A stretch of DNA of 64,000 nt from Lewinellaceae bacterium (GTDB lineage Bacteria > Bacteroidota > Bacteroidia > Chitinophagales > Saprospiraceae), in the NCBI GenBank assembly GCA_016713985.1, contig JADJOD010000025.1, forward strand, positions 1-64,000, in the 5' to 3' direction. Position numbers and translations under genes: made by a program. Shown one piece after another: positions 29,844-39,579 of the stretch. The notes below the pieces were generated by a model. It did no database searches and was not told the DNA's origin. It was given only the letters and a program-made list of their open reading frames with translations. Position 1 is the first letter of the stretch, and every line of letters begins with the position of its first letter.

Positions 29844-32122
29844 CTAATGATGAACGACCAGTTTGCCCGCCATCCGGTTATGGCCCGTGATCACTTCCAC
29901 GAAGTAAAAACCCGTTTCCCAACCGCTGAGCAGCAGGTTGAAGTTGCCGGTCCGGGTTTGGCCGGTTTCCACTAATTGCCCCATCGTATTAAAAACACAC
30001 GCCATTGAGCCGGAGCGTCACCGGGCAATTGTACCGCGCCCAGTCTCCGGCGGGATTGGGTTGTATGTTTAACACCCGGCCCGGGACCTCGGTCACCGGT
30101 GTTGAAACCGTACAATCGACCAGGATCGTTTTGTACAGATCGAGTCCGCCGCGCAGGTTACCCGTCACCAATTCCAGTATGCCGTCGTTGTCCAGATCGG
30201 CCAAAGCGGGGCTGCTCCGGTTGCCGTCGTCGATATTGCCCCAGGTCAGGGAAAGCAACTGGAAAGGATCGGTGGAGGCAAAAATATTGCTGTACGCCCT
30301 CAATTGGCCATTCACGCCGCCGGTGATCAGGTCGAGGCCGTCGGGTGTGGTTACCACAGCGGGCGCACTGTAACCTACACCATTGGTAATCAATTCGGTA
30401 TCGATGCCGCCGATCTTGGCGATTGTGGGCTGATTGGCAAACAGGGGAGTGGTACCGCTGCCGTTATTTTTGAAAAAATTGATGTTTCCCTGGTATTCAC
30501 CCAGCAAAATGTCCTGCAAACCGTCGCCGTCGAGGTCGGCGATCACCGGGGTGGAAGAAGATCCGACGTCCATAGCTACCCACATCGGGTTAAAATCCTG
30601 TTGAAAAACCATCGGGTTGTTGGGGCCGGCCGTGTTCCGGAAATAATAGAGCCATCCGCCGTAATTACCGATCAGCAGGTCTTTGTCGCCGTCGCCGTCG
30701 AGGTCGCCGAAAGCCGGTGCAAAATCGAAGTCGTCGGGTGCATACTCCGACATGCCGAGCCAGTCGGTGTCGGCCAGGTCAAATTTCGGCTGGGTCGCGG
30801 TGCCGGTATTCAGCAGCAGGTACAAACTGCCGTTGTTGGAATTTCCCGGGTTGAAAGGAATAAAATAACCGTTGTTGCCCACCACCAGGTCCGGCAGGCC
30901 GTCGGCATTCACGTCGGCGATGGCCGGGTGTGTCGAGGTGCCGAAATCGATCATTTCATCCACGAGCAGGGATTTGTACTGCAACTCAAAATGGTATCCG
31001 GCGGATGCGGTGTTGCGGAAAAACCAGGAGCAGGTCCGGTCTTCGCCGATGGTTTTGCTGTTTGGAGCCACCACGAGGTCTTTTTTGCCGTCGTTATCGA
31101 TGTCGAGCAGGTAAGAAGCCGGGAAATTATACAGTTTGACGATGTTGTCGTAAATCGGGAACGCGGTATCCTGGGCGGTCATCCAGGCCTGGTCGGCCGA
31201 ACCGCCGTTGGTAAACATGCCGAGGCATTCGAACGATATATTGCCCAGGATCAGGTCTTTATCGCCGTCGCCGTCCTGGTCGTAGGTCAAAACACTGGCG
31301 CCAAGGTGCCGCTCTTCCCGTTCTTCGGGAATATCGCCGGTGCAAACAAAGGGGCGCAACAATTCGGGTCGTCGCTGAGCGTTGCGATACAGGCATTCAG
31401 GCCGTTTTCAAAAAACGCCCCCAGCAATCGTCGACGAGCCGGAACATCAGGCTGTCCAACCCGTGCCCCAGTTCCACCGATTCGTTGCGCATAAACCACA
31501 GGTGGGTGGTATTACCGGCGGCAAAACTCACAATATCGAGGTCGCCGTCGCCGTCCACATCGTCTACCGAAGGGATGTCCGATTTGGCGAGCGAAAGGTT
31601 GTTCCAGAAGCCGGGCTGGCTGGCCGGATACCAGATGTACAAGGGATTGCAGCTGGTGCAGCCGGGGTAATAAAACTGGAAAGGTGTGAATTTCAACACG
31701 TTATTCTCAAAATATCCGCGAAAAACCTGCATTTCCTGCGATCCGTCCTGCAGGGAAGCGCAAAAAATATCCGCTGCGCCGTCTTTGTTGTAGTCGCGCA
31801 TCAGGGCGTAATCGGTCAGTTTCGGGAAATTGCAGGCGTACTCCGGCGCGTAGGTGTAGCTGATCTGGCCGGGTGTTCCTTCGTTCAAAAACGTAAGCAC
31901 CACATCGCCGCCGCGGTCAAATACAACCAGGTCCTGAATGCCGTCGTGGTTGAGGTCGGCGTCGGAAAACTGCCCGTTGTTCAAACCGCCGGCAAAAGGG
32001 TATTTTAATTCCTTGCCATCGACGGTCACCGGTGCCGTGAGGCGTTGAAACATCTGGTTCTGGGCTGTGACAAAATGAGGGAAACAAAACAAGGACAAGA
32101 TGACGGCCTGGAAAAATCGCAT
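29844..32122 (-). pseudogene. FG-GAP/VCBS-repeat T9SS-exported protein, three frameshifts
   Basis: Starts at 32122 (MRFFQAVILSLFCFPHFVTA, signal peptide). Many FG-GAP/VCBS calcium-loop repeats follow (DADLNHDGIQDLVVFD, DYNKDGAADIFCA, DDVDGDGDLDIVSF, YDQDGDGDKDLILGN, DIDNDGKKDLVVAP, DVNADGLPDLVVGN, DLDGDGLQDILLGEY). The C-terminal sorting domain (NIQPNPAGDWARYN, then GNFNLLLSGWETGFYFVEVI) ends KLVVHH at 29844. Frame breaks near 31401 (six T, seven needed for RFFENGLN), 31355 (AATTG for AATTTG, giving PNLLRPFVC) and 30000 fit lost bases in homopolymers. About 760 residues. A secreted or cell-surface propeller; ligand unknown. Confidence 0.8.
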
Positions 32123-32242
32123 AGATTTTAAATTTTTGGGCAAAAAAACGAACTTGCCGGACAAATCTACGCCGAATCGAACAACACGCGCTGCGATAAG
32201 CGCCCGAGCGTCAACGATTGACAAAAATCAGACCTACCGACC

Positions 32243-32848
32243 ATGATTTACGAATTCAACGGATTCCGACCGGTTATTCATGAAAGTGCATTTATCCATC
32301 CGCAGGCAGCCGTCACCGGGAATGTTGTGATCGGGCGCGACGTGTACGTGGGGCCGGGGGCGGCCATCCGCGGCGACTGGGGGCAGATCATCCTGGAAGA
32401 TGGCTGCAACGTGCAGGAAAACTGCACCATTCATATGTTTCCCGGCGTCACCGTGTTGTTGCGCGAATCCGCGCACATCGGCCACGGCGCCATCATCCAC
32501 GGCGCAACCATCGGGCGCAACAGCCTGATCGGCATGAACGCCGTTTTGATGGACGAGGTGGAGATCGGCGACGAATGTATCGTCGGCGCCCTGTGTTTTT
32601 TAAAAAGCGGCGAAAAAATCCCCGCCCGCAGCCTTGTGGTCGGCAACCCCGGAAAAATTGTAAAAGAGGTCAGCGACGACATGATCGCCTGGAAAACGGA
32701 AGGCACGAAGTTGTACCAGCAACTTCCGAGCAATGTTATAACAGCCTGCGCGCCTGCGAACCGCTGCGGGTGATGCCAAAAACAGGGGGGAGATGCCCCG
32801 GGTTATACCCTGTGGAAAAACACCGGAAACGACCCCAAAAAAGAATAA
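32243..32848 (+). CDS. gamma-carbonic-anhydrase-like hexapeptide protein (PaaY/CaiE type), 3' end frameshifted
   Basis: ATG 32243 (MIYEFNGFRPVIHESAFIHP). It has a left-handed beta-helix of hexapeptide repeats (AAVTGNVVIGRDVYVGPGAA, NVQENCTIHMFPGVTVLLRE, SAHIGHGAIIHGATIGRNSL). The metal-binding His residues IHMF and IGHGAIIHG match the gamma-CA/PaaY family. PaaY homologues are thioesterases for ring-CoA compounds. The printed frame ends at 32773, but family-like sequence continues in other frames to about 32848 (EQCYNSLRACEPLRVMPK, then YTLWKNTG), with missing bases at CCG (32729), in the A/G runs, and at GGTTA. The true protein is probably about 200 residues. Confidence 0.75.
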
Positions 32849-32878
32849 AACGGCAGATTTTTCCCCGTCAGGGGCCGG

Positions 32879-33958
32879 TTACCACATCTGGTCAACCATC
32901 GTATTCCACCCATAAACATCTTCTTTCCGTCCGCTTCGTATGTCGCTCAACAAGCTGCGAACCCGCACGGAAAACATACCGGGATGTATTTCCGGGAGAT
33001 GCAGGTTTTTGCCTTTTACCCCGATCAATTCAAAAGGCGCCGTCACGGCGGCAGTGCCCACCCCGAAACCTTCCTGCAAGGCGCCTTTGTGATAAGCCTC
33101 CACCAGTTCGTAAGCGCTGACCGGCCGCTCCTCCACGGCATAACCCATTTCTTCGGCCAGAACCAGCACGCTGTCGCGTGTCACGCCGTCGAGGATCGTG
33201 TCGGACAGGGGCGGCGTCACTAATTTCCCGCCGAGCACAAACATGACGTTCATCGCCCCCGATTCTTCAATATTCAGATCGGGTGAGCCGTCCGTCCAAA
33301 GCACCTGGTCAAAACCCGCTTCCCGGGCGAGTTCGGTCGGATAAACGGCGCCGCCATAATTGCCGCCGCATTTTGCAGCGCCGGTGCCCCCTTTTGCCGC
33401 CCGGATAAATTGCTCTTCCACTTTCACTTTCAAGGGTTTAGGGAAATACATCGGGACCGGTCCGGTGAAGATGACAAACTTGTAGGTCTCCGAAGGTTTT
33501 GCGCCAAACTGGGTATCCGTGGCAAACATAAACGGGCGGATATACAGCGAAGTGCCGGGCGCTTCGGGCACCCAAGCGGCATCGAGCGACACCAGCGCCT
33601 GGATACCTTCCGAAAAAAGATCGTACGGCACGGGCGGCATGGCCATCCGTTTCAACGACTGTTGCAGGCGCTGGTGGTATTTGGCGATCCTGAAAATCGA
33701 AATGCCGTTGGTGTGGCGAAATGCCTTCATGCCTTCAAACACCGTCTGGCCATAATGCAAGGCCAGGGTGGCCGGCGGAAGTGCCAGACTGCCGTATGCC
33801 TCGATACGGGCGGGTTGCCACTCGCCGTTGTTGTAGTCGGCTGCCAGCATGTGGTCGGATACGTATCGCCCGAATTGCAGGTCGTCCCAGTTTACTTCGG
33901 CGATACGGCTTCGGGGTGCTTTTTGGATGGTGATCAAATCCGTGTCGAGTGTTGTCAT
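32879..33958 (-). CDS. ilvE: branched-chain amino-acid aminotransferase
   Basis: 359 residues, a class IV PLP enzyme of the longer BCAT-II type. It has LHYGQTVFEGMKAFR, SLYIRPFMFATD, the PLP Lys at residue 196 in AAKCGGNYGGAVYP, the Glu in LNIEESGAMNVMFV, and LDGVTRDSVLVLAEEMGY. It moves the amino group between Leu/Ile/Val and 2-oxoglutarate in the cytoplasm, at the last step of synthesis or the first of breakdown. Intact. Its stop (32879) faces the end of the PaaY-like gene only 30 bp away. Confidence 0.93.
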   Translation of the reverse strand: MTTLDTDLITIQKAPRSRIAEVNWDDLQFGRYVSDHMLAADYNNGEWQPARIEAYGSLALPPATLALHYGQTVFEGMKAFRHTNGISIFRIAKYHQRLQQSLKRMAMPPVPYDLFSEGIQALVSLDAAWVPEAPGTSLYIRPFMFATDTQFGAKPSETYKFVIFTGPVPMYFPKPLKVKVEEQFIRAAKGGTGAAKCGGNYGGAVYPTELAREAGFDQVLWTDGSPDLNIEESGAMNVMFVLGGKLVTPPLSDTILDGVTRDSVLVLAEEMGYAVEERPVSAYELVEAYHKGALQEGFGVGTAAVTAPFELIGVKGKNLHLPEIHPGMFSVRVRSLLSDIRSGRKEDVYGWNTMVDQMW

Positions 33959-34063
33959 GTTGGGTGAATTTTGCTGATAAATTTATTTACTAATCCAGGT
34001 TGCGGCCTGCCGTATTAACAGGATGGGAAAACGGATGAAACGGATTAGGCGGATAAAACGGAC

Positions 34064-34110
34064 CTTTTTCGGAACATTCTGATAATGGCATCCGGGCGAA
34101 AAATTGTTCC
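34064..34110 (-). repeat. dispersed intergenic repeat, copy 3 (diverged, inverted)
   Basis: Read on the minus strand, this matches the other two copies in the CATCCGG ... TCAGAATGTTCCGAA part but lacks the ends. It lies between ilvE and the DinB gene, just past the DinB stop codon, again at a gene 3' end. Confidence 0.5.
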
Positions 34111-34120
34111 GATCTGCTGC

Positions 34121-34639
34121 TTAAACGGCGTTGTTTCGCTGAATTTCCGTAATCCGCGCCAGGTGATGATCGTCGTGTTCGGCGACGAACAGAAACGAAT
34201 CCATCAGCCGCATCGGCGTTTTCAGGCGGGGGTGCAGAGCGGTTCGGAATATTTGTTCATCGTCCAGCGGGAGCAGCCTTGCCACGGTTTCTTCCCGCAC
34301 CCGGCGGAATAACCGGAGCAAATCGGCCGCAGCGGTGTGGTTGTGCCCGGCCTCGTGCGTTTTGGTGTTTTGCAGGTCGGCGGGGCGCAGTTCCGTTTTT
34401 CCGGCCAAAAAATCGTCCAGACGGCCTTGCCAGAGCGGTTCCAGGTCAATCAGGTGGCCGATGTTTTCGAGCACGGACCATTTATCTTCCCACCTGATCG
34501 CCAAAATTTCCGGCGGCAAGCGGGCGATTTTTTCTTCCAGCCGCACGGGAGTACCACTCAATCTTTCGAGGATGGAAGGGAAAATGTTTTCCTGGTAATC
34601 AAAATCAAACTTCCGGTCAAACCATTTTGTCTTCGACAT
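34121..34639 (-). CDS. DinB-family protein
   Basis: 172 residues starting MSKTKWFDRKFDFDY. The DinB fold is recognisable from RWEDKWSVLENIGHLIDLE and the C-terminal FLFVAEHDDHHLARITEIQR, which supply the three His residues of the metal site. Sequence such as SILERLSGTPVRLEEKIARL places it with the DinB_2 group. Cytoplasmic; the biochemical role of these Bacteroidota members is not established. Divergent from the MocR-type regulator. Unrelated at sequence level to the DinB-like gene at 16477-16920 beyond the fold. Confidence 0.85.
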   Translation of the reverse strand: MSKTKWFDRKFDFDYQENIFPSILERLSGTPVRLEEKIARLPPEILAIRWEDKWSVLENIGHLIDLEPLWQGRLDDFLAGKTELRPADLQNTKTHEAGHNHTAAADLLRLFRRVREETVARLLPLDDEQIFRTALHPRLKTPMRLMDSFLFVAEHDDHHLARITEIQRNNAV

Positions 34640-34707
34640 AATTCATTGATTTGTAATAATAAAAGTGATTAAAACAACCCGCCGTCACGCCGGTTATTTT
34701 CCGGCTG

Positions 34708-34740
34708 TTTGCAAAAACCGGTGCAAAGGTCCTACCTTCG
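34708..34740 (+). promoter_or_regulatory. promoter for the MocR-type regulator
   Basis: TTTG at 34708-34711 and TACCTTCG at 34733-34740 (one mismatch to TAnnTTTG), 21 bp apart. The coding start is at 34789. Confidence 0.55.
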
Positions 34741-34788
34741 TCGACCGAAAAACAGATTCAGTTTTTTATTTTTTAAGCATAACAGATT

Positions 34789-36228
34789 ATGGCAACAAAA
34801 CCTGCCGGCGATGACTTCCTCTACTACCGGGTTGCCGACCGGTTGGAGGCGATGGTGACAACCGGCGTGTTGAAAACGGGCGACAAACTGCCCTCCGTCC
34901 GGGCGCTGAGCCGCGAACAAGGCATCAGCCTCAGCACGGCATTTAAAGCCTATTCGGCGCTGGAAAGCAAGGGCCTGGTGGAAGCCCGCCCGAAATCGGG
35001 CTATTTTGTGCGGTTTTTGCCCCGAAAAATGGCCGCCATACCCCGCATACAGCAGCATGCACCAGCGCCCCGCGACCTGACCGTGGACGAATTGATCGCG
35101 GCCGTGTACGAAAATATGAGTGAGGCCGGGGTGGTACAACTGGCCCTTGCCGCACCTGCGACGGAGTTGCTGCCGGCGGCAAAACTGAACAAATGCCTGC
35201 TCGGCGCGCTGCGCGACAGCCCGACCAGTTGCCTGCACTACGAAAACATCCAGGGCAACGAACTGCTCCGCCGCCATTTGGCGCGTACGGCTTTCAATTG
35301 GGGCGGGCACTACACCACCGGCGACGTGGTGGTGACACACGGGTGTATGGAAGCGCTTGCGTTTTGCCTGAAGGCGGTCACCCGCCCCGGCGATATTGTC
35401 GCTATCGAACGGCCGACCTATTTCGGCATCTTCAGTCTGCTCAAAAACCTCGGCCTGCGCGCATTGGAAGTGCCTTCGGACCCACAAACCGGCCCCGACC
35501 TCGACTATCTCCGGCAGGCGCTTGGCCAATGCCGGGTTGCCGCCTGCCTGTTTGTGCCCAATTTCAACAACCCGCTCGGCAGTCTGATGCCCGATACCCA
35601 TAAAAAAGCCCTCGTGGACCTGCTTTCCGAACACGATATTCCACTCGTGGAAGACGACATTTACGGCGAATTGTATTTTGGGAAAATCCGCCCGCACACG
35701 TGCAAAAGTTTTGACAGCCAGGGGATTGTGTTGTACTGCTCCTCCCTGTCCAAATCACTGGCGCCCGGCTACCGCATCGGATGGTGTTTGCCCGGGCGCT
35801 ACAAAGCACAGGTGTTGCAACTGAAACTGACACAATGTATTACGTCGGCCACACCTACCCAGGCGGCGGTTGCCCGTTTTTGTGAAACGGGGCGGCTCGA
35901 CCTGCATTTACAGAACTTGCGAAAAGCCCTGCACACCCAATGCCTGCGGTATTTGCAATCCGTCGTCGAATTTTTTCCTCCGGAAGTGCGGGTGACGCAG
36001 CCTCAGGGCGGTTATGTGTTGTGGATGGAATTGCCGCCCGGTACCGATGCCTACCAGCTTTACCGCGACGCGCGCCAACACCAGATCAGCATTGCGCCGG
36101 GCCAGATTTTCAGCATGGACGGCCAGTTTTCACAATTTATCCGCTTAGGTTTTGGCACGCCGTACGGCCCGCACATAGAAGAAAGCCTGCGCACTTTGGG
36201 GCGTTTGACCGGGCGGTTGTCAAAATAG
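34789..36228 (+). CDS. MocR/PdxR-type GntR regulator with aminotransferase domain
   Basis: 479 residues. Residues 1-75 are a GntR winged helix (LKTGDKLPSVRALSREQGIS, LSTAFKAYSALESKGLVEAR). From about 95 onward it is a fold-type I aminotransferase (LHYENIQGNELLRRHLARTA, VVVTHGCMEALAFCLKAVTR, VPNFNNPLGSLMPD, VEDDIYGELYF). The PLP Lys is at about residue 322 in SSLSKSLAPGYRIGW. MocR proteins bind PLP or an amino compound through this domain and regulate vitamin B6, GABA, taurine or peptidoglycan genes. No pdx or gab genes are adjacent, so the target is unknown. Confidence 0.9.
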   Translation: MATKPAGDDFLYYRVADRLEAMVTTGVLKTGDKLPSVRALSREQGISLSTAFKAYSALESKGLVEARPKSGYFVRFLPRKMAAIPRIQQHAPAPRDLTVDELIAAVYENMSEAGVVQLALAAPATELLPAAKLNKCLLGALRDSPTSCLHYENIQGNELLRRHLARTAFNWGGHYTTGDVVVTHGCMEALAFCLKAVTRPGDIVAIERPTYFGIFSLLKNLGLRALEVPSDPQTGPDLDYLRQALGQCRVAACLFVPNFNNPLGSLMPDTHKKALVDLLSEHDIPLVEDDIYGELYFGKIRPHTCKSFDSQGIVLYCSSLSKSLAPGYRIGWCLPGRYKAQVLQLKLTQCITSATPTQAAVARFCETGRLDLHLQNLRKALHTQCLRYLQSVVEFFPPEVRVTQPQGGYVLWMELPPGTDAYQLYRDARQHQISIAPGQIFSMDGQFSQFIRLGFGTPYGPHIEESLRTLGRLTGRLSK

Positions 36229-36267
36229 TGCGCAGGACTTATTTTCGAAAAAAACGTTCCGGAGTGG

Positions 36268-36750
36268 CTAACGCGGTTGGGCTTTAACCAGCTTTGGGTT
36301 TTTTATCACTTTTTGCATGAATTTTTTTACCGCCGGGGCTTCAGCATCCAATTCTTCCACCTGGCTGGCGAACAGACAGACTTCCTGGGTGTAAGTATCA
36401 TTCTCCAGCAGTTTGAACACCCCGGTAACAAGCACTACACTGTTTTTGTTGGGATTCTGGATGGCGCGATCCTGGTATACGTCAATATATTCGCCATCCC
36501 GATCGATTACCCGGAAAGTATGGATGCCGAACAGGTCGAGCCACGGGTCGCCGGGCTGTTGTACGTAAAGTGTATCGGAATAAAACACGCCGTCATAGAA
36601 CGACGAATGACTTTTCAATTTTCGCAGCGGGGCAGAGCCTTGTTGCGGCGGCGGGAAGTCTGCTGGAAACGTGTATTTCATATTCAACAAAACATAAGCG
36701 CACAGGTAAACTATCAAAAGCCAGGTGAATAACGTTGCTATTGTTTTCAT
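36268..36750 (-). CDS. hypothetical membrane-anchored protein
   Basis: 160 residues from ATG 36750 (MKTIATLFTWLLIVYLCAYV), where one N-terminal membrane anchor or signal sequence is followed by a soluble domain (SSFYDGVFYSDTLYVQQPGD, FRVIDRDGEYIDVYQDRAI, KNSVVLVTGVFKLLENDTY). A longer in-frame start at 36831 is unlikely, as it would place charged sequence before the anchor. No family recognised. Convergent with the MocR gene, with 39 bp between stops. Confidence 0.55.
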   Translation of the reverse strand: MKTIATLFTWLLIVYLCAYVLLNMKYTFPADFPPPQQGSAPLRKLKSHSSFYDGVFYSDTLYVQQPGDPWLDLFGIHTFRVIDRDGEYIDVYQDRAIQNPNKNSVVLVTGVFKLLENDTYTQEVCLFASQVEELDAEAPAVKKFMQKVIKNPKLVKAQPR

Positions 36751-36993
36751 GTCAGGTGTGATTTTTAGAATGAAAGAGAACATTGGCCGGACATGGCAGG
36801 CAGGTTGCGCACCCCTGCCGTCATGGAGCATTGGATTACAGCTTACGATTGGGATGGTTGATGTGGCGTAGTACGGCAGACCTGAGTAAGGACAATACGG
36901 TCAAGCCTGCGATGAGGAGGTAGATCATCGGCAGAAGTGTTTAGTCAGGAAGAAATAGCGGCCGTAAAACGAATTAGGTGAGCTTGCAAAAGT

Positions 36994-37010
36994 TGTCAGA
37001 CAAAGGCCTG
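36994..37010 (+). repeat. 17-bp direct repeat, copy 1
   Basis: TGTCAGACAAAGGCCTG, repeated exactly at 37106-37122. The first copy has no promoter-like sequence I can see. The region 36840-37060 otherwise holds no gene. Confidence 0.7.
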
Positions 37011-37069
37011 CTCGCCTGTTGCGTATTCTGGCTGCGGGGAGTTTACATTAATACTGTATGCACGTGCAA

Positions 37070-37168
37070 TTGTCAAAACTTGTTTTCAGAATGATTACAT
37101 TTGCATGTCAGACAAAGGCCTGTTTCGGGTCTTTATCATCCGGCCGGGGCTTTCCCCGGCTGGTTTTT
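37070..37168 (+). ncRNA. candidate small RNA gene (promoter plus terminator, no frame)
   Basis: TTG (37070-37072) and TACATTTG (37096-37103) are spaced 23 bp apart, as in Bacteroidota promoters. Transcription would begin near 37110, inside the second copy of TGTCAGACAAAGGCCTG, and would stop at a strong GC hairpin followed by five T (37140-37168), giving an RNA of about 55-60 nt. No open frame fits. The match to promoter and terminator rules is good, but I do not recognise the RNA. Confidence 0.5.
37140..37168 (+). terminator. rho-independent terminator
   Basis: The stem CCGGCCGGGG / CCCCGGCTGG (10 pairs with one G-U) has loop CTTT and is followed by TTTTT at 37164-37168. Confidence 0.8.
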
Positions 37169-37322
37169 CTGTTCCGAAAGGTAATGGCATAAAGTGTCGA
37201 CTTCCAAGCGTTTTTAGAATTTTTATTACTAAAAATCAATAAATTATTTAGATAATTTTGGCATTATTTATATTTTAAAGAATTATGTTTTTATATAAAT
37301 AAAAAATAACTTTCCAGAAATA
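37169..37322. other. AT-rich spacer, no gene
   Basis: Strongly AT-rich (long T and A runs) compared with the surrounding DNA. It lies downstream of the unknown 630-residue gene. No repeat or RNA recognised. Confidence 0.5.
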
Positions 37323-39215
37323 CTAATCCAGATCGATAACTTTCCGTACGAGGTCGGCCAGGGAATTGTTTTGTTTCTGTTCTTCATACCGCTTGTGGAA
37401 CGCCTCGGCGAGAGCCGTATCGGCTTCGGAACGGGTAGGCGCCCAGACGTCAATCTTCAGCATTTCACAGGAGATACCGAAAATATTGTTCCTGTAACCG
37501 GCCAAGCACTCCAGAGGCTGTTTCAGGATGTACACCCGGTTGCCGCATTTGAGCACTTCCGGCAGGTAGCGTTGCTTCCACAGTTTTTTTCGCCATATCT
37601 CCCTCAACCCTATGCGCAGGCCTTGCAATTGGTGTTTTTGGGCGTATTTTTCCATCTCCGCATTTGAAAATTCCCTGGGATAAAGGTCCAAAAGATGCTC
37701 CAGTTGATGATCGGCAGCATAGTTTGCTGCTGCTTCCGGCGATTTTTCCGCCATATCACGCAAGTGGAGGTATTCGTTGGCTTCATCTTCTACTTTTTGC
37801 ACTACACAGTATCCGCCGATAATACCCCGGTTGTCGTAGCCGCAGCTGATAAAGCAGCCTTCAAAGAAGCCGTTCCCGTTGTCTGTTTCAAGGTCAAAAA
37901 TAGCATAACTGGACACGGACATTCCGGGTTCTCCGTACGCAACCAGACAGAGTTTATTTTGCCGTATACGACTGATATTGAACACAATGACCTGTTGCAG
38001 CAGGTTTTGATTTTTTACCGCAATGTCTTTTTTAATGTAAGGGTAAAGTGTGGCGCGGTACTGGTGCGGCTCCACCACCATAACTGACTGTATCACATAA
38101 CCGCGCTTCAACCCGAAATTAAGTATCCGGTATACACCGCTCAGAAAGGTAAAGTTTTTGAGCAAACTGCCTTTAGTCTTCAGGCCGCTGATGTCCTCGA
38201 TGATGTCGGGATTGACGTAAAAATTGCGCCGTTGCAGCATGATGTACATCTTGAGGATATCACTTTCCTCCTTCGTCAAGTCGGGCGCAAGCAACTCGGG
38301 CGACAGTTTCTCATAAAGATTGGCCGCCTTTGTGGCATATTCACGAGTGGTTTTTATCAACAAGGCTTCCGCCGAGACGGGATAGTGCCGTACACTCACG
38401 CTGAGCAGGATACTGCGAATAACACGGTGTTTTTTCACCAATTGAAGCGTGTCGGGGACTACTCCGATCAGAAAAAAAGGGTTTTTACCCTCGTTACCTT
38501 CCAGTTGTACGCAAAGCCAGCGTCTGTCGGCGATGGAAGCGAAGCCATCGTATTTGACATCTGTTCTTTGCGAATCGGGGTCGCTGCCGCTGATATCGCT
38601 TAATTTATGAAAACCCCATTCTTTGGCCGGATACTTGTTGCCAACGGGTTTGTTAAAATTGATGCCCAGTACAAAGGACCGCACCCCAAAACTTTTCACT
38701 GAAAAATAAGCGCCGATATAATACACCCAACCGTCGTCTTCCTGCGGCCGTTCGTTTATTTCTGCCTCCTGACCTGCGTTTTGATATAAGTGCACTTCAA
38801 ATGCCTCCAAAGTATTAAAACCCAAATACGTAAAAAAGCCATAAACATATTTCCTGCCGACAAACTCTACGGTCTCCTGTTCTGAGTTGGTTTTCAACTC
38901 GTGCTCTTTTTTGTAGAGATAGTCCCCAAAGTTTGCTTTTTCGCCATCTTTTCCCATTTCCGCAAGCATATTTTGTACCCGCGTATCTTTGGCCATGATA
39001 GATGCAACAGTCGCCATATCTTTTCCTGCTGCTGTAGACGGCGCATAGTCGCCCATGCCAAAGAATTTTGCACTGCGGCCAACTTCGGAGGAAAGGCCCG
39101 ACTCAGCAGTCATTTTTTGAAGCAGAGCATCGAGTAAATGAAAAAAGGTTAACCTCGACAGCCGAATACGAATCAGGGGGAAAGGGTTGTCTTTTTGGGT
39201 AGGGGATTTGGCCAT
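37323..39215 (-). CDS. large protein of unknown function beside the tRNA pair
   Basis: 630 residues, intact, starting at 39215 (MAKSPTQKDNPFPLIRIRLS). I recognise no family. There is no signal peptide and no membrane segment. The N-terminal third is helical and charged. Beta-rich stretches follow (VEFVGRKYVYGFFTYLGFN, GWVYYIGAYFSVKSFGVRSF, RRWLCVQLEGNEGKNPFFLI), then a central helical part (LTKEESDILKMYIMLQRRNF) and a C-terminal part with YPREFSNAEMEKYAQKHQLQ and REIWRKKLWKQRYLP. It has AT-rich flanks, no operon partner and lies next to tRNA genes, so it may be acquired cargo. A role in defence is only a guess. Confidence 0.7.
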   Translation of the reverse strand: MAKSPTQKDNPFPLIRIRLSRLTFFHLLDALLQKMTAESGLSSEVGRSAKFFGMGDYAPSTAAGKDMATVASIMAKDTRVQNMLAEMGKDGEKANFGDYLYKKEHELKTNSEQETVEFVGRKYVYGFFTYLGFNTLEAFEVHLYQNAGQEAEINERPQEDDGWVYYIGAYFSVKSFGVRSFVLGINFNKPVGNKYPAKEWGFHKLSDISGSDPDSQRTDVKYDGFASIADRRWLCVQLEGNEGKNPFFLIGVVPDTLQLVKKHRVIRSILLSVSVRHYPVSAEALLIKTTREYATKAANLYEKLSPELLAPDLTKEESDILKMYIMLQRRNFYVNPDIIEDISGLKTKGSLLKNFTFLSGVYRILNFGLKRGYVIQSVMVVEPHQYRATLYPYIKKDIAVKNQNLLQQVIVFNISRIRQNKLCLVAYGEPGMSVSSYAIFDLETDNGNGFFEGCFISCGYDNRGIIGGYCVVQKVEDEANEYLHLRDMAEKSPEAAANYAADHQLEHLLDLYPREFSNAEMEKYAQKHQLQGLRIGLREIWRKKLWKQRYLPEVLKCGNRVYILKQPLECLAGYRNNIFGISCEMLKIDVWAPTRSEADTALAEAFHKRYEEQKQNNSLADLVRKVIDLD

Positions 39216-39476
39216 GTCAAAAATTTTCCGGAAAAATAAGAGAGTTTAAAGAAATTAAAAATAAAAATAACTGTTTTTCTATAAAACAATATTTTACTTA
39301 TAATAATATGTGCATTCGTACCCCGATCGCATTAAATATGCCTTGCCTGAAAAAAATACTGCTTCTTCATGGCGCATATTTTCACGCTGTAATATTATCT
39401 TTGCACCCGCTTTAAAAGAAAAGCGATCAAAACCGGCGTTTGGCATTGTAATTGACATTCGAACGCCGATTGACAC
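39216..39476. promoter_or_regulatory. AT-rich intergenic region with tRNA promoter box
   Basis: The first 150 bases are AT-rich, like the other flank of the 630-residue gene. TATCTTTG at 39396-39403 matches TAnnTTTG and would start a transcript about 65 nt before tRNA-Thr. Confidence 0.5.
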
Positions 39477-39548
39477 GCCACTTTAGCTCAGCGGTAGAGC
39501 AGCTGATTCGTAATCAGCAGGTCGAGGGTTCAAATCCCTTGAGTGGCT
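39477..39548 (+). tRNA. tRNA-Thr (anticodon CGT)
   Basis: Cloverleaf: acceptor GCCACTT / GAGTGGC, D-arm TAGCTCAGCGGTAGAGCA, anticodon stem GCTGA / TCAGC with loop TTCGTAA (anticodon CGT, reads ACG), T-arm GAGGGTTCAAATCCCTT. Base 73 is T and CCA is not encoded. Confidence 0.95.
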
Positions 39549-39579
39549 CAAGTCGTGCGAAATTTATTTCGCACCATTT

